Made by a program: the position numbers and the translations under genes
Shown here: piece after piece, positions 60,828-64,000 of the stretch
Layout of the letters: every line of letters begins with the position of its first letter
Position numbering within the stretch: position 1 is the stretch's first letter
NCBI RefSeq assembly: GCF_011801125.1
Contig: NZ_CP046171.1
Coordinates: 4,898,001-4,962,000, forward strand
DNA length: 64,000 bases
Direction: 5' to 3'
Origin: Nocardia brasiliensis
Lineage (GTDB): Bacteria > Actinomycetota > Actinomycetes > Mycobacteriales > Mycobacteriaceae
Notes under the pieces: model-generated
The model's database searches: none
Told to the model about the DNA's origin: nothing
What the model saw: only the letters and a program-made list of their open reading frames with translations

Positions 60828-62741
60828 TCATCGCCCGTCCGCTCCGCCCGGCCTGGACAACCCGCTGGCGCGCAGCACGCGGCGGGCGATACCGGCCCTG
60901 ATCGACTCGTCGGTGCCGATGACACGCACGTGCCCGCGCGCGCGGGTGATCGCGGTGTAGAGCAGTTCCCTGGTCAACAGGGTGGACTCGGGTTCGGGCA
61001 GCACCACCGACACGGTGTCGTACTGACTGCCCTGACTGCGGTGGATGGTCATGGCGAACACGGTGACCACCGCCGGGAATTGGGTCGGGTGCACCAGATA
61101 GGGCTCGCTGCCGCGCTGCAGCGCGGCACGTAGCGAGCCGTCGGGCATGCGCACCACCACACCCGTGTCGCCGTTGTAGATGCGGGCCTCGTGGTCGTTC
61201 GCGGTGACGAGCAGCGGCTGCCCGGGATACCAAGGCGCGTGCTGGGATTCGGGCCCGGCGCCGCCCGCGGCCGCCCATTCCGCGGCCAACCGATCCCAGC
61301 GCTCGACGCCGAACGGACCCTGCCGGTGCGCGCACAGCAGGCGATGGGATTCCAGCGCGGTGAGCGCGCCCGCCGCGTCGCCGTCGAGCGCGGCGGCCGT
61401 CACCGCGCGGGCCGCGCGCACGACATCGGCACGCACGGCGGCCATTTCGTCGGGCGCGCTGAGCGAGAGCTCGTCCCCGCCCGCGCGGAGCAGGTCGAGC
61501 GCGGTCTCGGCGTCGCCTGCGCGCACCGCGACCGCGAGGTCGGCGATGCGGCCGCCGAAGCGGCGACCACGGGTCAGCCGGACGATGCCGCCGCGCAGGC
61601 GGGTGCGTTCGAGCGCGCTCAGCGCGGCCGGATGCTGGTGCGGCGCGGCCGATTCCGGCGAGTCCGGACCGAGGATCTGATCGAGCACCGGATTGGGCGT
61701 CCCGGCGACCGGCCCAGCGACGAGGTCGGCGAGCACCGCGCCCGCGTCCACCGAGGCCAGCTGGTCCGGGTCACCGACGAGCACCAGCCTGGTGTCCGGG
61801 CGCAGCGCGGCGAACAACCTGCTCATCATGGTCAGCGACACCATCGAGGTCTCGTCGACGACGATCACGTCGTAGGGCAGGCGGTTGAATTCGTGATACT
61901 TGAACCGGGTGGTGCGCCCGCGCTGCCAGCCGAGCAGCCGGTGCAGGGTGGCCGCGGTGAGATCGGGCAGCCCGAGCGCGTCGGCTTGTTCGCGCACCGC
62001 CTCCTGCAACCGGGCCGCCGCCTTGCCCGTCGGCGCGGCCAGCGCGATACGCAACGCGGGCAGTTTGGGATTGGCTTTGCGATGCGCGTCGAGCAGGCCG
62101 ATGATGCGCGCGATGGTGTGCGTCTTGCCGGTGCCGGGACCGCCCGCCACCACGGTGGTCCAGTGCGTCGCGGCGAGCGCGGCGGCCAGCCGCTGCCGGT
62201 CCGGCGCCCCGTCCACCGGAGCGTCGAACAGCCGATCCAGTTCGCGCCGAACGATGTTCGGGTCGACCACCGGATGATCGCCGCTGCGCTCGGTGAGCAC
62301 CCGGCGCACCGTCTGTTCCTGCTGGTAGTACCGATCGAGATAGAGCAGCGGGCCCGAATCACCGCCCGGTGACTCGACCAGCCGCAGCGGACGCAAGGGG
62401 CCGGCGGGCCCGCCGGTCACCAGCGGGCTCGCCCGCAGCGCGGAGACCACCGCCTCGATATCGGGCCACGGCAAGGTCGCCGGGTCGATCCGTTCACCGG
62501 TGTCCCAGGTCTCGTCGGCATCGATGCCGATCTCGCGCATCCGGTGCAGCTCGAGGCACACCGAGCCGGACCGCACCGCGCGCACCGCCAGTGCCGCCGC
62601 GAACAGCACCTCGCCGTTCTGTTCGCGCCCCAGACGGCCGAGCCGCACCGCGACGTGCACGTCCGCGGCCGACAGCACGCCCGCCTCGTTGAACGTGCGC
62701 AACAGCCCGGTTCCCCGCTGCGCCAACTGGATCGAGGTCAT
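60828..62741 (-). CDS. recD: Exodeoxyribonuclease V subunit alpha (RecD helicase)
   Basis: 637 residues. Walker A GGPGTGKTHTIARI, Walker B VIVVDETSMVSLTMMSRL, LVGDPDQLASVDAG, and the C-terminal VFAMTIHRSQGSQYDTV and ELLYTAITRARGHV are the helicase motifs. RecD is the fast 5'-3' motor of RecBCD, which processes double-strand ends. It lies 88 bases downstream of recB. It is complete and probably starts at ATG 62741. Confidence 0.94.
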   Translation of the reverse strand: MTSIQLAQRGTGLLRTFNEAGVLSAADVHVAVRLGRLGREQNGEVLFAAALAVRAVRSGSVCLELHRMREIGIDADETWDTGERIDPATLPWPDIEAVVSALRASPLVTGGPAGPLRPLRLVESPGGDSGPLLYLDRYYQQEQTVRRVLTERSGDHPVVDPNIVRRELDRLFDAPVDGAPDRQRLAAALAATHWTTVVAGGPGTGKTHTIARIIGLLDAHRKANPKLPALRIALAAPTGKAAARLQEAVREQADALGLPDLTAATLHRLLGWQRGRTTRFKYHEFNRLPYDVIVVDETSMVSLTMMSRLFAALRPDTRLVLVGDPDQLASVDAGAVLADLVAGPVAGTPNPVLDQILGPDSPESAAPHQHPAALSALERTRLRGGIVRLTRGRRFGGRIADLAVAVRAGDAETALDLLRAGGDELSLSAPDEMAAVRADVVRAARAVTAAALDGDAAGALTALESHRLLCAHRQGPFGVERWDRLAAEWAAAGGAGPESQHAPWYPGQPLLVTANDHEARIYNGDTGVVVRMPDGSLRAALQRGSEPYLVHPTQFPAVVTVFAMTIHRSQGSQYDTVSVVLPEPESTLLTRELLYTAITRARGHVRVIGTDESIRAGIARRVLRASGLSRPGGADGR

Positions 62742-62829
62742 CGCGTCCTCCGCTCACCGCGCGCGCACCACGTCCGCACGCCCGTGCCGACACGCGCCGG
62801 CGGGCGCGGCGAGCCAGAAACCGTACCGC

Positions 62830-64000
62830 TCACCGCACGTCCCCTGCCAGCAGCGCGGACAACGCGACGATCAGCGACGCGGGCGGATCCCAGTCGAAAA
62901 CGCCGTGGCCCGGCGGGGTCTCGGGACCGACCATGCCGCGGACGAACAGGTAGCGGGCGCCGCCGAGGTGACGGGCCGGGTCGTAACCGGGCAACCGCCA
63001 TCGCAGATAACGGTGCAGCGCAACCGAATACAGCAGTGCCTGCAACGGGTAATGGGAGCGGATCATCTCGGCGGCCATCCGCTCGCGGGTGTAGTGCTCG
63101 ACGGTGAGATCGCCGGTGCCGAGCCGGTTGGTCTTGTAGTCGACGATCACGTAGCGGGTGTCGGCGCCGTCGGCGACCCGAAGGACGGCGTCGATGCTGC
63201 CGGTGAGGTAGCCGCGCAGCGGCAGGTCCTCCAGGGTGGCCAGGTGCTCGGCGTAGTCGAAAAGGACATCACCGGAAGGCAAATGGGTACCTAGCAGCTC
63301 GGCGATCCGGCGCAGCGTGGCCGACGTGGCGCTCGGCGCGTCACCGCCCGCCAGTGGCAACTCGAATTCCAGCTCGTTCAACCGATCCCGGCTGGAGATG
63401 TCGGCGAGCGCGCCGATGCCCAGCGGGGTGCGCAGCACGGCGAGCAGCGCGGTTGCGAGCACCTCTGGGTCCACTTCGGCCATGATCTCACCGATCACGG
63501 CACGACACCGCGTGCGCACCTCGGCGGCCAGATCCGGTGTGTCGGTGTCGATCAGCTCCAGCACGCCGTGCACCAGCGTGCCGAACTCCGCGCCGTAGGG
63601 CAGGGCGTTCATCAGTGACGGCGCGCCACCGAACACCTCGGCGAGCGCCTCGACCGGTGCGCCGTCCGGCTCGTCGCCGAGGCCGCGGCTGTCCTCGGGC
63701 TCGAGCGCCTCGACCGCGGCCGGACCGTGTGCGGCGGCGGTCAGCGCCGAATACGAAGTCCGGCGCCACTGTTGGTCGAGGGTGCGGTCGAACCGCGCGG
63801 TGGCGAGCTCGCCGGTGACCTGCTCGGTCCGCACTCGGCGGATCGCCACATCCTCGGCCCCGGCCACCGCGGTCACCGAGACCGCGGCCGCCGCGCCCGC
63901 GGCCCACGCCGAAAGCAGCCCCGGCGCAACGGCATCCGCGGGGACCGCGGCCCGTGGCGGCACGACGTCGCCGCCGTCGGGCCTGCCGAGCACCATCCGG
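62830..64000 (-). CDS. recB: Exodeoxyribonuclease V subunit beta (RecB), C-terminal part
   Basis: The frame is open to the window edge; about 390 residues of the C-terminus are seen. GTLVHGVLELIDT and, further on, RYVIVDYKTNRLG are the nuclease-domain motifs (Asp and Lys of the DYKTN), with AEMIRSHYPLQALLYSVALHRYL after it. RecB is the 3'-5' helicase and nuclease of RecBCD. The N-terminal helicase part lies outside. Confidence 0.93.
   Translation of the reverse strand, partial: RMVLGRPDGGDVVPPRAAVPADAVAPGLLSAWAAGAAAAVSVTAVAGAEDVAIRRVRTEQVTGELATARFDRTLDQQWRRTSYSALTAAAHGPAAVEALEPEDSRGLGDEPDGAPVEALAEVFGGAPSLMNALPYGAEFGTLVHGVLELIDTDTPDLAAEVRTRCRAVIGEIMAEVDPEVLATALLAVLRTPLGIGALADISSRDRLNELEFELPLAGGDAPSATSATLRRIAELLGTHLPSGDVLFDYAEHLATLEDLPLRGYLTGSIDAVLRVADGADTRYVIVDYKTNRLGTGDLTVEHYTRERMAAEMIRSHYPLQALLYSVALHRYLRWRLPGYDPARHLGGARYLFVRGMVGPETPPGHGVFDWDPPASLIVALSALLAGDVR

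Overview
The window is high-GC actinobacterial DNA that most resembles Nocardia. It encodes an antigen 85-type (mycolyltransferase-fold) secreted esterase, F420-type luciferase-like oxidoreductases, an MMPL lipid exporter, an actinobacterial HTH/DUF5753 regulator and, most tellingly, a beta-lactone (nocardiolactone-type) gene cluster. All assignments come from reading motifs in the translated sequence; no database was searched. Most genes carry ordinary high-GC codon use, but several patches are decayed or repeat-rich.

Layout. 1-18.3 kb: the end of a SpoIIE-type phosphatase with a STAS antagonist; two LLM-type oxidoreductases, the second broken by a one-base deletion; a decayed quinone oxidoreductase; an L,D-transpeptidase; an alpha/beta hydrolase; an ABC exporter divergent from a MarR regulator across a long palindrome; a divergent FolD; a DUF218 (YdcF-type) protein; a PrmC-like methyltransferase; an SDR plus an aldehyde dehydrogenase next to a TetR regulator; and a VanB-type reductase lacking its Fe-S domain beside a second TetR. 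18.85-27.1 kb: a tightly packed seven-gene operon. It holds two FabH/OleA-like ketosynthase-fold subunits (the second without catalytic residues), a beta-lactone synthetase, an 88-residue membrane protein, an OleD-like reductase, a condensation-fold acyltransferase and an MMPL transporter. The first four enzymes match the known route to nocardiolactone; the last two suggest tailoring and export of the product.

27.2-40 kb: small proteins, a nucleotidyltransferase, a TetR/SDR pair with twin operators, an S1/P1 nuclease, an unusual amine oxidase fused to a cyclic-nucleotide-binding domain, and a cation symporter preceded by a 27-codon sulfur-type leader peptide. An IS5-family element has landed directly upstream of that leader. 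An MFS/LysR pair and an archaeal-type prolyl-tRNA synthetase follow. 40-43.9 kb is a low-gene zone: several copies of a strongly palindromic 80-bp repeat, a 250-bp tandem array built around it, a duplicated AraC-family remnant and a 13-bp minisatellite.

43.9-58 kb: two lipoproteins (one a TAP-type peptidase), a two-component system, an HTH regulator, a CYTH-like secreted protein, a Ser/Thr kinase, a diguanylate cyclase, a TetR-P450-ferredoxin unit with a clear operator, and the antigen 85-like esterase. 58-64 kb (minus strand): a DNA-repair run of recB (cut by the window edge), recD, an ECF-like sigma factor, two alkylguanine-DNA methyltransferases, a 2OG-Fe(II) oxygenase and a stand-alone Ada zinc domain. 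It looks like an alkylation-repair module placed downstream of RecBCD.
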